Assembly (NCBI GenBank): GCA_965221625.1
Contig: OZ244903.1
Span: 1,550,001-1,614,000 of the forward strand
Length of the DNA stretch: 64,000 nt
Origin: Bin127 sp965221625
GTDB taxonomy: Bacteria; Chloroflexota; Dehalococcoidia; Lucifugimonadales; Lucifugimonadaceae
Direction: 5' to 3'
Shown here: positions 44,546-53,688 of the stretch, piece by piece
Layout of the letters: every line of letters begins with the position of its first letter
How positions within the stretch are numbered: position 1 is the stretch's first letter
Notes under the pieces: model-generated
Seen by the model: only the letters and a program-made list of their open reading frames with translations
Databases searched by the model: none
Told to the model about the DNA's origin: nothing
Position numbers and translations under genes: made by a program

Positions 44546-45861
44546 ATGAGCACAAAATCTGCGCCCAACGGCGTGGGACGTTTGACTGCGTTGAGATTGT
44601 CTGGGGGACGTGGTAGTGCGCCACCGCCTGATGCCGGAAAGCTCACGGAACTCAACTTTTTGCACATCACAGGGCTCGGGTTAACCGGTTCGATAGCAGC
44701 TGAGTTTGGCAGTCTGAGCAACTTGGAATAGTTGGGCTTGAATTCAAACTTTCTGACCGGCCAGATTCCGGACACGCTAGGGAACCTATCGAAGCTTGAT
44801 CTACTCAACTTACAAATAGATCAACTGAGCGGTAACATCCATCCAGAGTTGGGTAATTTGTCGAAACTGGAGTCTTTGCGGATTGACGACAACCGACTGA
44901 CAGGGCCGATCCCTGCCATACTTTCGGGCACGACACCACAAGGATCCGCGAATCTCCAATTTCTCGAGCACCTCAACTTCGAAAACAATCAATTGAGTGG
45001 GGAGATTCCAGCGAATCTCGGTGACCTTCCAATCTGGATCAATTGCGTTTGGACAAGAACGAACTGTCTGGCATGATCACTCCCCAACTAGCGAAGTTGA
45101 ACAGGCTCACATTGCTGGGGTTGGGAATGAACTCTCTAAGCGGATCGATACCGACTGAATTGGGGAATCCAAAAAGCTTGTCTCAGCTGTTTCTAGAAGA
45201 AAACGAGTTGACAGGCGAGATACCCTCGGTCGTGGCCACTAAGGACGGACGGGCATGCGAAGTTTTGACGCCTCAGAGCGGTAGCCGGTTCGACAGCGAA
45301 TCATATTCCTTCTCGGGGCCTCCTAGTGCAGTGTTGAGCGGAGATTACATCGCAGATTGCATGTAAGGGTTTGGGGCCGTCTCGTCCTCGGGACTCACTG
45401 GACATCAATTCGAAGCACGTGGTTCGACTTTCAAGGTCGAAATTTAAGAACGCGATGGTCGCAGGGTCGACGAATACGTGTTGCATGGCGCAGGCGAGCC
45501 ATGCGTGCCACTGCCAGCAACAGCGAGGTCGAACATTGACCGAGTGTACCTAGTCACCGTCAACGCGGAAACCGGGTCATTGAGTTCGCACACCTCATCG
45601 GTGCGGATGCGATCAACAGGTGATCTTCAAGCTTGTGGCAAAGTCAGCGAACTGCCGACATCCTTAGCAACGGTCGTCCACGGATCCGGGGTTGCGGACA
45701 AAGACGAACCCGGACTTGCGCAACCGATAGCCCCCGTGACAGGGGGATGGTCGCCCAACGCAGCGTTGTTGCTGTCCATCGTTTCGGCGGGAATGGCACT
45801 GGTAGGGTTCGGAACGTTGACCGTCACCGTACACCGGCGACCGATCAACATACGTAGCTGA
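44546..45861 (+). pseudogene. Broken leucine-rich-repeat surface protein gene
   Basis: Plant-like leucine-rich repeats ('LGLNSNFLTGQIPDTLGNLSKL', 'LTGPIP', 'LSGEIPANLG', 'LSGSIPTELGNPKSL') run across two frames, followed by a weak fibronectin-like stretch and a C-terminal membrane helix ending in basic residues (45770-45855). Lesions: TAG at 44729-44731, a one-base deletion near 45025-45030 that moves the frame (expected 'LGDLSNLDQLRL'), TAA at 45364-45366, and another TAA at 45445-45447. The N-terminal signal sequence is not found. The protein would have been a surface LRR protein; this copy is not functional unless the sequence carries errors. Confidence 0.75.
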
Positions 45862-45997
45862 GTACGGCACCGACCGGAAGCGAAGGTCATTCCGTCGAAG
45901 GTTAGGGCGACCCGAAAGTTTACCCTGAATTCCCGACGCGGTTGCAGATATGGGCGATTCAATCGCAGGGGCGGTTGACAGCCCGAGGCCATGCTCG

Positions 45998-46528
45998 TTA
46001 TCTGGGAGTCTGGCACGTAGCTCGTGTTTTGAAGAACTCGGCGTTTTCGCCCATTGTGGGATGGTTACGTTTGGGAACGAGCACGGTGCGGCGGACGGAT
46101 AGTATGCGTTCGTCGCGCTGGTTGTAACCGAAACAATCCAGACGTATGATGCCTTTGTCGCCGCTTGATGCCTCCCACTTGTCTAAGACCACTGCCTCGG
46201 AGTAGATTGTGTCGCCGTGGAACGTCGGACCTTCGTGTTTGACGTGCTCATACTCGAGGGCGGCGATGGCGCGTCCGGACACGCTCGGGACGCACTGTCC
46301 GATGACGATTGCGAACACGAGAATGCCGTTGACGAGACATAGTCCGTGGTCGGTGAATTCTGCAGCGTAGTTGGCGTCGATGTGGATTGGATTTTGGTTC
46401 TGCGTCAACAGCGAAAACCACGTGTCGTCGGCCTCAGAAATCGTCCGTCCGGGCCAGTTGCGGTAGACGTCGCCGATCTCGAAATCCTCATAGAGCCTGC
46501 CGAATCTTTGCGTCTGCAGATTTCCCAT
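45998..46528 (-). CDS. MaoC-family hydratase/dehydratase
   Basis: A 176-residue hot-dog-fold enzyme with the MaoC catalytic region 'NQNPIHIDANYAAEF' (Asp/His pair) and 'FHGDTIYSEAVVLDKWEASSGDKGI'. It hydrates enoyl-CoA or mesaconyl-like substrates. ATG 46528 is favoured by GGGAGG 4-5 bases upstream; the frame is open to 46576. It lies 109 bases downstream of the CoA-ester lyase gene on the same strand; together they may split or hydrate a dicarboxylic CoA ester. Confidence 0.85.
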   Translation of the reverse strand: MGNLQTQRFGRLYEDFEIGDVYRNWPGRTISEADDTWFSLLTQNQNPIHIDANYAAEFTDHGLCLVNGILVFAIVIGQCVPSVSGRAIAALEYEHVKHEGPTFHGDTIYSEAVVLDKWEASSGDKGIIRLDCFGYNQRDERILSVRRTVLVPKRNHPTMGENAEFFKTRATCQTPR

Positions 46529-46637
46529 ATAGCCTCCCAAGCTTGCTGAAACTGTGGTAACGCTTGACCTCGCCAATTGTAGGGGAGGCGTCGAATGACG
46601 ATGCTAACCCGCGCCGGGCTTTGGGACGAGTTCCTGG

Positions 46638-47561
46638 CTAGTCGGTTTGGAGTTCGCGCAGGATGTTGCGGCATCTAGCCACAACCGGGGCGTCGATCAT
46701 TTCGCCTTCAAGGTTGACGCTGCCATGGCCTTCTCGCTCCGCCAACTCGGCAGCCTCAATGACGCGTTTTGCACGCGCGATTTCGCTTTCGGTCGGCGAA
46801 AACACGCGCATTATGGGTTCAATCTGCGCCGGGTGGATTGCGAATTTTCCCGCGTATCCCAGACGTCTTGCGAGATTGGTCTCGGCGACGAGCCCCGCCG
46901 CGTTTCTAAACATCACGAACGGCGTATCTAGTGCCTGCACGTTGGCTGCGCGCACGGCGACCGCGACTGCGGATCGAGCGTAGAGAAGCGACGCCTCTCC
47001 ATATTCGTCGACTCGACCACTATCGGCGGTTTCAACGTCAACAAAACGTGGGATCCCCATGTCGGCAGAGTAGTCCTCTGCGCCGAATGCCACCCATCGC
47101 ACCCTTCGAGACGCGCGACACAACGTGTAAGCGTTGACGACCGCTTTTGCGGTTTCGATCCACGGAAGGATGCCCACGGCACCCATTTCGATGCCGCGGC
47201 TGCGCTCTAGCTGGCTGACTATGTCGTCCACTTCAGCGATGTCGTCGGCGTGGTTAACCTTGCCGATACTGACAGCGGCAATCTCCGGTGTGACCACCGC
47301 TTCGAGATCCAAACGCGTCAAGCCAGTTTCCAGCGAATTGACGCGTGGCACGATGGGACGTCCGATCGCGGCCAATTGCGGCAACGCGTCTGCGACGATG
47401 GTGCGAGCCGCTTCTTTGTAGGCGGTAGGTACAGAATCTTCGAGGTCGGGGATGAACGCCGACGGCGAGTACCGATCCGCCTTGGCGAGCATGTCGTCGC
47501 GATTGCCGGGAATGAATAACGGGCACCTCAAGTTGATGTGCGAGAATGGAATGTCGCGCAT
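46638..47561 (-). CDS. CoA-ester lyase (HpcH/HpaI/CitE-type, malyl-CoA lyase-like)
   Basis: A 307-residue (beta/alpha)8 lyase. 'CPLFIPGNRDDMLAKA' is the N-terminal signature with the Arg that holds the CoA ester, and Mg ligands are the Glu in 'LPWIETAKAVV' and the Asp of 'GAEDYSADMG'. Relatives cleave (S)-malyl-CoA, citramalyl-CoA or citryl-CoA to glyoxylate or pyruvate plus acetyl-CoA. GAGGTGA precedes the ATG. With the MaoC hydratase it forms a plausible mesaconyl-CoA/malyl-CoA route. Confidence 0.87.
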   Translation of the reverse strand: MRDIPFSHINLRCPLFIPGNRDDMLAKADRYSPSAFIPDLEDSVPTAYKEAARTIVADALPQLAAIGRPIVPRVNSLETGLTRLDLEAVVTPEIAAVSIGKVNHADDIAEVDDIVSQLERSRGIEMGAVGILPWIETAKAVVNAYTLCRASRRVRWVAFGAEDYSADMGIPRFVDVETADSGRVDEYGEASLLYARSAVAVAVRAANVQALDTPFVMFRNAAGLVAETNLARRLGYAGKFAIHPAQIEPIMRVFSPTESEIARAKRVIEAAELAEREGHGSVNLEGEMIDAPVVARCRNILRELQTD

Positions 47562-47600
47562 TTCAGTTCACCTCATCCACCTAAGTCTAGAAACGTCACG

Positions 47601-48488
47601 TTGTCGTCGTTAGATATTCACATCGCGTTGCTGAACGACGACCTTGTTAGGCAAGTAACCGTCTCAGCAATCGCGGAAGACGGGATCCTATCCAACCGTT
47701 CGACGTTTACCGCTGATCCTCAATCTGCGTCGATCGTCGTCACCGACACCCGCGGATTGGCATCGACACCCGAAATCGTTTCCGACGCGACAAGGTTGTT
47801 GCAGCTCGTGGATTGCGGGTCTGGCGCACCGCACGCGACTGGCGACGATTTGAAGATTGCCAACGTTTCGCCTTTGCTAGCACCCGAGGCCGCGGAGCGC
47901 GCAATAGACGCTTGGGAGGAACTCGAAAGGACAGGGAAGAGTGCCGACTGCTCTGGTACGAGATTCCGGGTAGGTGTGATTGGTTTGGGTAATCTCGGAT
48001 CCCATATCGCCAGCATCGCAAATGATATGGGTCATGACGTCTTCGCCAACGACCGACGCACGCCGCGCCAGAGACTACTCGATCAGGTCGGGGCCCGAAG
48101 AAGCTCGTTAGACCTACTGCTCTCCAGATGTGAAACAATATTCGTCTCGGTCCACCACGGACCTACTTCGGATCCATTGCTCGCGCGTCGTGAGATTGGC
48201 CTCGTCGGACGAGGAGCCGCCATCGTCAACTTGTCGTCACCGAAAGTCGTAGACGTCGGCGCGATCGAGGAAGCCAACGAAACACGGGATATGAGAATTC
48301 GCTACTCCGATATTTCGAATGTCGAGACTGCGGCGAGTCCTGAAACGATCGCCGACGCCGTCGTCGAGAACGTGCGCGCATTCGCTGCCGGCGAGTCGCT
48401 GAACGGGGTAGTCGAAAACTTAGACTTCCCCTACGCCGGCGACCCTGCATTTTGGTCGTCAAAGATGACGCCGATGCGAGACGGTTGA
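47601..48488 (+). CDS. D-isomer specific 2-hydroxyacid dehydrogenase-like protein
   Basis: A 295-residue NAD-binding protein with 'VGVIGLGNLGSHIASIANDMG' as the nucleotide loop (G-x-G-x-x-G), then the Asn of 'FANDRR' and 'AIVNLSSPKVVDVGAI'. The usual catalytic Arg, Glu and His triad is only partly recognisable ('SVHHGPTS' gives a His). TTG 47601 is used; a GTG at 47538 would overlap the divergent lyase gene. Substrate unknown: a 2-hydroxy or phosphoglycerate-like acid. Confidence 0.72.
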   Translation: MSSLDIHIALLNDDLVRQVTVSAIAEDGILSNRSTFTADPQSASIVVTDTRGLASTPEIVSDATRLLQLVDCGSGAPHATGDDLKIANVSPLLAPEAAERAIDAWEELERTGKSADCSGTRFRVGVIGLGNLGSHIASIANDMGHDVFANDRRTPRQRLLDQVGARRSSLDLLLSRCETIFVSVHHGPTSDPLLARREIGLVGRGAAIVNLSSPKVVDVGAIEEANETRDMRIRYSDISNVETAASPETIADAVVENVRAFAAGESLNGVVENLDFPYAGDPAFWSSKMTPMRDG

Positions 48489-48572
48489 GGCGTCGCACGT
48501 TCCACGACCTGTAACGAGGGTGCCACGCTTACACTTGGTACGTTATCAATATCCGAACCTTTACACGCTGAC

Positions 48573-49670
48573 ATGTCCCGCATCAAATCTGGCATCTTCA
48601 TCATGCCGTTTCATGATCCTGCGAAGCCGCTCGCCCAAACTTACGACGAGGATCTGGAGCTGATAGTCCGGTGCGACGAGTTGGGGATTGATGAGTTTTG
48701 GATTGGCGAGCACCACACGATGGCGTATGAGAATATCCCGATGCCGGAGATCTTCATCGCCGCGGCGATGCGAGAGACTAAGCGTATCCGCATGGGACCC
48801 GCTCCGGTGTGCATCCAGCAGCACCATCCAGCACTCGTCGCCAGCCGTTTGGCGATGCTGGATCATCTCTGCAAGGGCAGGTTGGATCTCTGTTTCGGAC
48901 CCGGCAGCGTCGCTACCGATCTCGAGATACTCGGAATCGAGCCTCGAAGCTCATCGGCGATGGTGGAGGAGGCGATCGACATCGTCGTCAAGTTGTGGCA
49001 ATCTGACGGCCCGATCGATATCGAAGGTGCATTTTGGAATGTCGCGATGAAGGATACGGTCGATGATGCCGTAGGTTTGGGCGTAATCCACAAACCGTAT
49101 CAGTTGCCGCATCCACCGATTTCGATGCCGATCACCTCAATGAACTCCAGCACCGCCAAATCCGCAGGCCGTAGGGGCTATCTACCGTTTGCGCATAGCC
49201 TCATCGCGTCAAACGTGATCGCCAACATTTGGGAAACTTACGAGCGTGCTTCTGAGGAGGCGGGCAACCGACCAGATCGCTCTGACTTCAAGGTAGCCCG
49301 GGCAATTTTCTTGGCGGATACGACCGAGGAGGCACAACAACGGGCACGCTCAAATTCGCTCGCCAGAGGATTCGAATACATCGGCAATTTGCTCGACAGA
49401 GCAGGACGCGGACGCGGGATGATGAAGCGCGATCAGTCGATGACGGATGCTGATTGCAACATCGACTACTGGATGAACGAGCAGATCATCGCCGGGGACC
49501 CTGACTATGCTCTTGATCGCATATTGCGGATGGTAGACGAGACGGGCACGTTCGGTACATTGGTGGCAATGGGGTACGACTGGGACGACAAGGACTCGTG
49601 GTTGACTAACCTCGAGCTCTTCGCCAAAGAGCTGATGCCAGCACTCAACAACGCGTTGGCGGACTTATAA
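48573..49670 (+). CDS. LLM-class flavin-dependent oxidoreductase
   Basis: A 365-residue luciferase-like monooxygenase. It shows 'DELGIDEFWIGEHHTM' (flavin-face His), 'PAPVCIQQHHPALVASRLAML' and 'SKSAGRRGYLPFA', and ends with a family-typical helix. F420 or FMN could be the cofactor; no F420 genes are in the window. Substrate unknown. It is a stand-alone gene, convergent with malate synthase. Confidence 0.88.
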   Translation: MSRIKSGIFIMPFHDPAKPLAQTYDEDLELIVRCDELGIDEFWIGEHHTMAYENIPMPEIFIAAAMRETKRIRMGPAPVCIQQHHPALVASRLAMLDHLCKGRLDLCFGPGSVATDLEILGIEPRSSSAMVEEAIDIVVKLWQSDGPIDIEGAFWNVAMKDTVDDAVGLGVIHKPYQLPHPPISMPITSMNSSTAKSAGRRGYLPFAHSLIASNVIANIWETYERASEEAGNRPDRSDFKVARAIFLADTTEEAQQRARSNSLARGFEYIGNLLDRAGRGRGMMKRDQSMTDADCNIDYWMNEQIIAGDPDYALDRILRMVDETGTFGTLVAMGYDWDDKDSWLTNLELFAKELMPALNNALADL

Positions 49671-49681
49671 CCAATCCGGTC

Positions 49682-51358
49682 CTAGATGGCGTCTTCGTCG
49701 CCTGCGATTGATGCCAAGTCGGAGCGGCTATACGATCCGAGGCTGCGGAAGTTGAACTCGGTGTAGTTCTTCAACCATTGCAACGAGATCTTCACCGAGT
49801 CGTGGTATCGTTGCACAACCTCCGACGGTGCGTTGCTTCCGAGCAGGGAAACGATGTCATGGCCCTCTTGGACAATGATCGACTTGAGCAATGGAAGGTC
49901 GTGACGCGCACCGGTGTCTTCTGCTTGTGCGTTGTGAACTACTCTTTGCGCCATCTGCGCAACCGAAATCCTCGCGGTTGCCAGATCCTCCATCAACGCG
50001 GGACGACGTCCGGGTTGCCCGGCCAATCGATCGATTCCTTTTGCACCGCGTCCGGAGAGCCATCCTTCCACGTATTCGATCAACGTTCGGGCGTTCTGTC
50101 GAGTACCTTCTTGCGTAACGGGGCCTTCGGGAGTCTCGATTTTTACTGGATAGTTTGACGGATCTCGCATCGCACCAGTTGGCTCCCAACCGCTGGCGCG
50201 TACCTCCTTGAATGGATCTCCCGCTGGTTTCATGTGATAGATGTGTGCAACCCAGCCGCGGAGAAAGCCTTGTTCCGCCTCCCAGGTCTTGTCGGCCCTG
50301 ACGGTGGCTGCCGCCTCTTCATTGACCTCTTGGTCTCGATGGGGCAGCGCGGTTGCCATTCCACCGATGGGCACAGCGTTGTGCTTCATGCAAACGGCGA
50401 CTAAACGACGGAATATGTTGGCGATGAACGGTGTCGTTGGGACGGCGACGCCGAAGCGGTCCGGCCAAAGACTGTCGCGATCGGCCATGACGTATTCGAG
50501 GAGTGACGCTTTCAAATCCCAGCGTGCTGCGTTGAGGCCGGCTGCATACGGACCGAGAGCGTGAAGACTCTCCTCCATACACCAAACCAACGGTAATGAC
50601 TCGACCAATAAGATTCCGCGAATCGTCGCGTCATTCAACCCCTTGATGCGGTTTTGGATCGAGGCGAACAGGTCCCGATAGAGTGCGGCCTCTTCTGCGG
50701 ACTCGGTCTTGGGAATGTAAAAGTAGATGCCTTGGTCGCGTGCCGCTTGCGCCTGCCCGGCGTGGTAGAGCGTGAGGGCGGTACCTAATATCGTCGCCGA
50801 AACGGGTACGCCATCAACCCTTAGGTCCGGTTCGTCCAAGTGCAACCCGCGGTCTCGATGCATGAAGAACGGTATTTCACCGTCATCAATCGTGTAGTGG
50901 CGGTCTCGGTCTTCGTTGTAGAAGGTCAGCGAACGGTCGACTGCACCTTTGCGGTTGCGAGCTGCGAGCAGTGAATCGGAAAGGATGTGGCTTGCCGAGT
51001 CCTCGTCGTCATCCAAATCACCTTCAGCGCGCTCGCCGTCGGGTCCGGCGTTAAGCGCGTTGATGAACATGGAAGTGACGTGTGCGGGACCGGAGATCTC
51101 GATGCCGGGTTTCCACAACTCGTCAGGGACATCCGCAATTGACCAATCCGTTGTGGTTGCCGCGGATGGTGCAGCATGCGTCGGTTGCACGCCGCGATTG
51201 ACGGCCGCATCAATGCTGTCAAGGCGAGCCTGTCGTAATCCTGCAACTCGTTCGCCGAATTCGTCCTGTAATCCGGCGATCAGACGTGTGGCTTCGTCGT
51301 CGAGTATGTCGCCCCAATCTCCAGGAGCTGAGTAGGTCACTCTATCTGCTTCAGCCAT
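49682..51358 (-). CDS. aceB: Malate synthase
   Basis: A 558-residue malate synthase A-type enzyme condensing glyoxylate with acetyl-CoA. 'IRGILLVESLPLVWCMEESLHALG' includes the conserved catalytic Glu and the Arg at the glyoxylate site, 'PIGGMATALPHRD' is the family motif, and 'AQRVVHNAQAEDTGARHDL' lies near the C-terminus. Full length. ATG start with only a weak ribosome site, and a promoter at 51413-51440 upstream. The isocitrate lyase partner is not in this window; acnA and the GlcF-like gene suit the same glyoxylate metabolism. Confidence 0.93.
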   Translation of the reverse strand: MAEADRVTYSAPGDWGDILDDEATRLIAGLQDEFGERVAGLRQARLDSIDAAVNRGVQPTHAAPSAATTTDWSIADVPDELWKPGIEISGPAHVTSMFINALNAGPDGERAEGDLDDDEDSASHILSDSLLAARNRKGAVDRSLTFYNEDRDRHYTIDDGEIPFFMHRDRGLHLDEPDLRVDGVPVSATILGTALTLYHAGQAQAARDQGIYFYIPKTESAEEAALYRDLFASIQNRIKGLNDATIRGILLVESLPLVWCMEESLHALGPYAAGLNAARWDLKASLLEYVMADRDSLWPDRFGVAVPTTPFIANIFRRLVAVCMKHNAVPIGGMATALPHRDQEVNEEAAATVRADKTWEAEQGFLRGWVAHIYHMKPAGDPFKEVRASGWEPTGAMRDPSNYPVKIETPEGPVTQEGTRQNARTLIEYVEGWLSGRGAKGIDRLAGQPGRRPALMEDLATARISVAQMAQRVVHNAQAEDTGARHDLPLLKSIIVQEGHDIVSLLGSNAPSEVVQRYHDSVKISLQWLKNYTEFNFRSLGSYSRSDLASIAGDEDAI

Positions 51359-51412
51359 GATTCTCTAACCCGGATTGCTGCTTCGCAACAAGCGAAATTC
51401 AAGCGAATCAAC

Positions 51413-51440
51413 ATCATACAACGCGCTCTGAGGTCGCCAA
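51413..51440 (-). promoter_or_regulatory. Promoter for malate synthase gene
   Basis: On the minus strand TTGGCG (51440-51435) and TATGAT (51418-51413) are 16 bases apart, a fair sigma-70 match. It lies just beyond the rpoD terminator and about 55 bases before the start codon. Confidence 0.4.
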
Positions 51441-51443
51441 CGC

Positions 51444-51480
51444 AAAACACCGGTGCCCGCAGCAGATCCGAGACCGGTGT
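51444..51480 (-). terminator. Rho-independent terminator after rpoD
   Basis: ACACCGGT (51480-51473 on the minus strand) and ACCGGTGT (51454-51447) form a perfect 8-bp stem around an 18-base loop, followed by four T on the minus strand (51447-51444). It separates rpoD from aceB. Confidence 0.6.
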
Positions 51481-51519
51481 CGATACCTGGTTTTGCCTTA
51501 AGTCGAGAGTCCGGGAGCC

Positions 51520-53256
51520 CTAGTTCAGATGCTCCTTCATCTCCCAGACCGTGCGGTTGTTCTTGAGGGCTTTGAGTGCAGTCCGTTCGATTTGGCGAAT
51601 GCGCTCGCGGGTGAGTGCCATCGACGAACCGATCTCTTCGAGCGTGTACTCTTTGCCATCCTTCAATCCGAACCGCATGATCAGCACGTCGCGGTCGCGC
51701 GGGTGGAGCTCTGAGAGTATCTTTGCGACGTCTTCGCTAAGCAGACGCTGCGCCGTCTCTTCCGGCGGAGCCAACATCTCGCGGTCCGGCAAGAGATCGC
51801 CGAGTTCGTTGTCACCGTCCTCGCCAACCGGCGTTTCGAGCGACATCGGTTCCTGACCGTTCTTCAGCACGTCAGTAACCTTCTCAACGGTCATCTCGAC
51901 GCGTTCTGCAATTTCCTCAATGGTGGCTTTGCGATCGTACTCCTGCGCAAGTTCACGGGATGCGCGCCGAACTTTGTTCAATGCCTCGTACATGTGGACT
52001 GGGATGCGCACGGTCCGGGATTGATCTGCGATGGCGCGCGTCACTCCTTGTCGGATCCACCACGTTGCGTAGGTGCTGAACTTAAACCCTTTGCGGTAGT
52101 CGAACTTGTCGATGGCCCGCATCAAGCCGATGTTTCCCTCTTGGATGAGGTCCTCGAAAGTCAGTCCGCGGTTCGTGTATTTCTTCGCCACGCTGACGAC
52201 CAAGCGCAGGTTTGCCTTGCCAAGGTGATCGCGAGACTTTTCCCCGTCGTGGCGAATCGAAGAGAGGTGAGACTCCAAGATCGAACTCGCATCGTGCAAA
52301 AACGTCTCGTGCCACGGTTCGATGCCTTCCTCCACTTTGAGGTCGGCGAGAGTCAATCCTGGAGGCATGATGATGCCCAAATCGGAAGGCAGCAGGCTGG
52401 ATTGGATCGCCAACTCCCGCACGAGCAAGCTGACCTTGTCAAGCCGTTTCTTCTCGCGAGCGTCCTTGGTGTTTAGCTTCTGAGCTTTTTTGCCGCGACC
52501 TTTCTGCGCGGTCTCGTCGAAGACGCCGAAGCGTGCCATGAGATCCGTTTTCTCGTTGATTTCGAGCGTGTCGGTCAGGTAGCGCAACAACAACTCGTAC
52601 TCGGGTAGTTTGTCGTACTCCTTAACCTGCGTGTCTCGGGCGGAGTTGATGAGCAACCGGTAGTCGAAGTCGGTCAAGAGCTGTTCAAGCGTGACCGGTT
52701 TCGGTTTAGCGAGATATGCCGCAATTTGGTCGGCAACTGTTGCGAGTTTGCTGATACGCCGCAGAGCAGTCGCAACCACACTGACGGCGTCGACCGGAGG
52801 CGGATTGTCGGGCAATTGGTCGCGATTGCGCGGATACTCTTTTAGTCCATAGACAGACTCCAACGTTCCTCGGATACCCCATTCGCACTTTTCGAGCCAA
52901 TTGGCAGATTCGACGCGTTGTGAGAGCATTGCCTCGTCGGCTTTGCTCAGCAGGGGGACATCACCGATCTCGCGCAGGTACATCCGCACGTTGTCGTCGG
53001 TGCTTGAGTCTTCTGAGGTCGACGCTGGGTTGATGTCGCCGCCTTCTTCGCGTGCGGCTTCCCATATCTCGAGCTCGCTGGAGTTAGAAGCCGCCTTGAT
53101 TGAGGAAGGCCCTTCGTCAGCGTCATCGGACGAGACATCCGCGAACTGCAGAGGCGTGCTCGTGCCGTTACTCTCGGTCTCGTCTTCTGAGTTGATCGAC
53201 TCAGTGTCTTCTTGTTCTGACACTTCGTCGAATCGTGAGCTAGGGATAGTAACCAA
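51520..53256 (-). CDS. rpoD: RNA polymerase primary sigma factor
   Basis: A 578-residue sigma-70 with region 1.2 near residue 84 ('DDNVRMYLREIGDVPLLSK'), a long non-conserved segment, then regions 2 and 3 from about residue 340 ('ANLRLVVSVAKKYTNRGLTFEDLIQEG', 'GFKFSTYATWWIRQGVTRAIADQSRTVRIPVHM') and region 4 with the helix-turn-helix 'TLEEIGSSMALTRERIRQIERTA' near residue 535. It has an acidic N-terminal extension and the usual ending with a few extra residues ('NNRTVWEMKEHLN'). TTG start with AGGAAG 7 bases upstream. It directs housekeeping transcription and is surrounded by unrelated genes; dnaG, its usual neighbour, is not next to it. Confidence 0.95.
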   Translation of the reverse strand: MVTIPSSRFDEVSEQEDTESINSEDETESNGTSTPLQFADVSSDDADEGPSSIKAASNSSELEIWEAAREEGGDINPASTSEDSSTDDNVRMYLREIGDVPLLSKADEAMLSQRVESANWLEKCEWGIRGTLESVYGLKEYPRNRDQLPDNPPPVDAVSVVATALRRISKLATVADQIAAYLAKPKPVTLEQLLTDFDYRLLINSARDTQVKEYDKLPEYELLLRYLTDTLEINEKTDLMARFGVFDETAQKGRGKKAQKLNTKDAREKKRLDKVSLLVRELAIQSSLLPSDLGIIMPPGLTLADLKVEEGIEPWHETFLHDASSILESHLSSIRHDGEKSRDHLGKANLRLVVSVAKKYTNRGLTFEDLIQEGNIGLMRAIDKFDYRKGFKFSTYATWWIRQGVTRAIADQSRTVRIPVHMYEALNKVRRASRELAQEYDRKATIEEIAERVEMTVEKVTDVLKNGQEPMSLETPVGEDGDNELGDLLPDREMLAPPEETAQRLLSEDVAKILSELHPRDRDVLIMRFGLKDGKEYTLEEIGSSMALTRERIRQIERTALKALKNNRTVWEMKEHLN

Positions 53257-53688
53257 CTTTCAACTTCCTTTGCGAGTTCGGGATCGCAAGTCCCTTCATC
53301 GTTGACACTGTCATTTGGTTGCTTGGTCGGGCGTGCGCCGGGATCTGACATCGGCGAGAACGACCGATCCGGAGCTGCAAGTTTTGCCGCAATCACTCGT
53401 TCCACTGCTTTTCTGGATGCCGACCACAACAGCGCGCGTGGAATACGTTGGGGTTATTTTTCAGTGTCGAGCATGCCCTTGTCTACGGCATACGACGCGT
53501 CGTTGAGAAAAGTTTCGCGATTTTGGGCTGCATCTCGATGAAATCGAGGCCAATACGAAGGCCGCGACTTCGAACGCGCAGAGTTTCCATGATAGCACAC
53601 TGAGGAGATGTTCGTGATTCGAGGACTGTGACACAGCGAGTGGGTAGGGGGTGGTTTTAGTTGAGAGACGCGCGCGTTCACCAACTAG
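53257..53688. other. Gene-free stretch upstream of rpoD
   Basis: These 432 bases contain no frame with recognisable protein. It should hold the rpoD promoter and leader; I see no clear -10/-35 pair, no tRNA and no obvious hairpin. Confidence 0.5.

Noticed and set aside
52947..53429. Minus-strand frame starting upstream of rpoD
   Set aside because: The first 70 codons look protein-like, but it has no family match and continues out of frame inside the sigma factor gene. The rpoD TTG start has a good ribosome-binding site.
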